In this document: one piece after another, positions 4,809 through 5,067 of the stretch
How the letters are laid out: the number at the start of each line of letters is the position of its first letter
Numbering within the stretch: position 1 is the first letter of the stretch
Assembly: GCA_947653315.1 (NCBI GenBank)
Contig: CANTGP010000253.1
Coordinates: forward strand, 1 to 5,067
Source: an uncultured Lachnospiraceae bacterium
GTDB lineage: Bacteria; Bacillota; Clostridia; Lachnospirales; Lachnospiraceae
DNA: 5,067 nucleotides
Direction: 5' to 3'
Notes under the pieces: model-generated
The model's database searches: none
Told to the model about the DNA's origin: nothing
What the model saw: only the letters and a program-made list of their open reading frames with translations
Position numbers and translations under genes: made by a program

Positions 4809-5067
4809 ATGGCAAAGAAGGTACAAAAATTAAAACCGGATATAGTATTAAAGAACTATTGGAGAAATAATGAGCAGTTTTCAGACCTTTTTAACGCAGT
4901 TCTTTTTGAGGGAAGACAGGTTATCAGACCAGAAGAACTGGAAGATGTGGATACGGAAGAATCTTCTGTATTGGAGAATAAAGGATATATTGAGAGCATT
5001 CAGGCATCCAGGGATAATGCAAAAATAAGGAAGAAATCCACAGAGCATGGAGCAGAGTTTGTAATAT
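4809..5067 (+). CDS. Rpn family recombination-promoting nuclease / putative transposase, 3' partial
   Basis: The reading frame is open from ATG 4809 to the window edge (86 codons), beginning MAKKVQKLKPDIVLKNYW. The N-terminal pattern resembles the Rpn/Transposase_31-like proteins common in Lachnospiraceae: QFSDLFNAVLFEG at 23-35, RPEELEDVDTEESSVLE at 40-56, SRDNAKIRKKST at 67-78 and EHGAEFVI at 79-86. These carry a PD-(D/E)XK fold; E. coli RpnA is a known DNA endonuclease that raises RecA-independent recombination. Only part of the catalytic region is present, so activity cannot be assessed. The ATG is preceded by GGAGAAAGG (4793-4801), a good ribosome binding site. By hand count G+C over 4801-5067 is 99 of 267 (37%), well below the dipeptidase gene. 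This suggests a separate history, although such families are often AT-rich. Confidence 0.8.
   Translation, partial: MAKKVQKLKPDIVLKNYWRNNEQFSDLFNAVLFEGRQVIRPEELEDVDTEESSVLENKGYIESIQASRDNAKIRKKSTEHGAEFVI

Noticed and set aside
1..5067. A coherent new defence or metabolic system, mobile element ends, tRNA/rRNA genes or riboswitches
   Set aside because: The genes belong to separate transcription units of unrelated families. I found no terminal inverted repeats, integrase, attachment site, CRISPR array or recognisable structured RNA in the window.

Overview
The window looks like chromosomal DNA from a Gram-positive anaerobe of the Lachnospiraceae/Clostridia type. The evidence is consensus sigma-A style promoters, strong AGGAGG-like ribosome binding sites about 7 nt from ATG, and protein families typical of gut Clostridia: DUF6062, Uma2, Rpn and an AAA-ATPase-like/DUF1703 C-terminus. 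The organism call is inference from gene content; no rRNA or other marker is present. Most of the window is GC-moderate to GC-rich, but the last ~330 bases are clearly AT-richer.

Layout. (1) Positions 1-122 hold the last 39 codons of a plus-strand gene resembling the C-terminus of AAA-ATPase-like/PD-(D/E)XK (DUF1703) proteins. (2) A promoter (126-154) and a palindrome at its start site (161-175) precede a TetR/AcrR-family regulator (210-815). (3) On the minus strand, converging on it, lies a DUF6062 protein (916-1677) with two CxxC...CxxH metal-site-like motifs. (4) Upstream of that on the minus strand is a Uma2-family PD-(D/E)XK protein (1800-2351) with its own promoter. (5) Divergent from Uma2 are a PfkB-type sugar kinase homologue (2544-3461), whose catalytic Asp position reads Asn, and then an M19 membrane-dipeptidase homologue (3642-4730). 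A stable hairpin and a 13-bp tandem repeat lie between these two. (6) A near-consensus promoter (4738-4766) drives the start of an Rpn-family nuclease/transposase-like gene (4809 to the window end, truncated by the edge).

How the genes relate. No operon of more than two genes is evident. The TetR gene probably represses itself; no transporter or enzyme sits next to it in the same direction, so its other targets, if any, are not visible here. Uma2 and DUF6062 could share a transcript (122 nt apart, no convincing terminator between them). The kinase and the dipeptidase could share one across the 180-nt gap, though the hairpin may reduce read-through. Three different PD-(D/E)XK-related families occur in 5 kb. 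I see no convincing evidence of a coherent new system. The most informative oddities are the kinase active-site substitution, the duplicated metal-site motif in DUF6062 and the TetR operator candidate.
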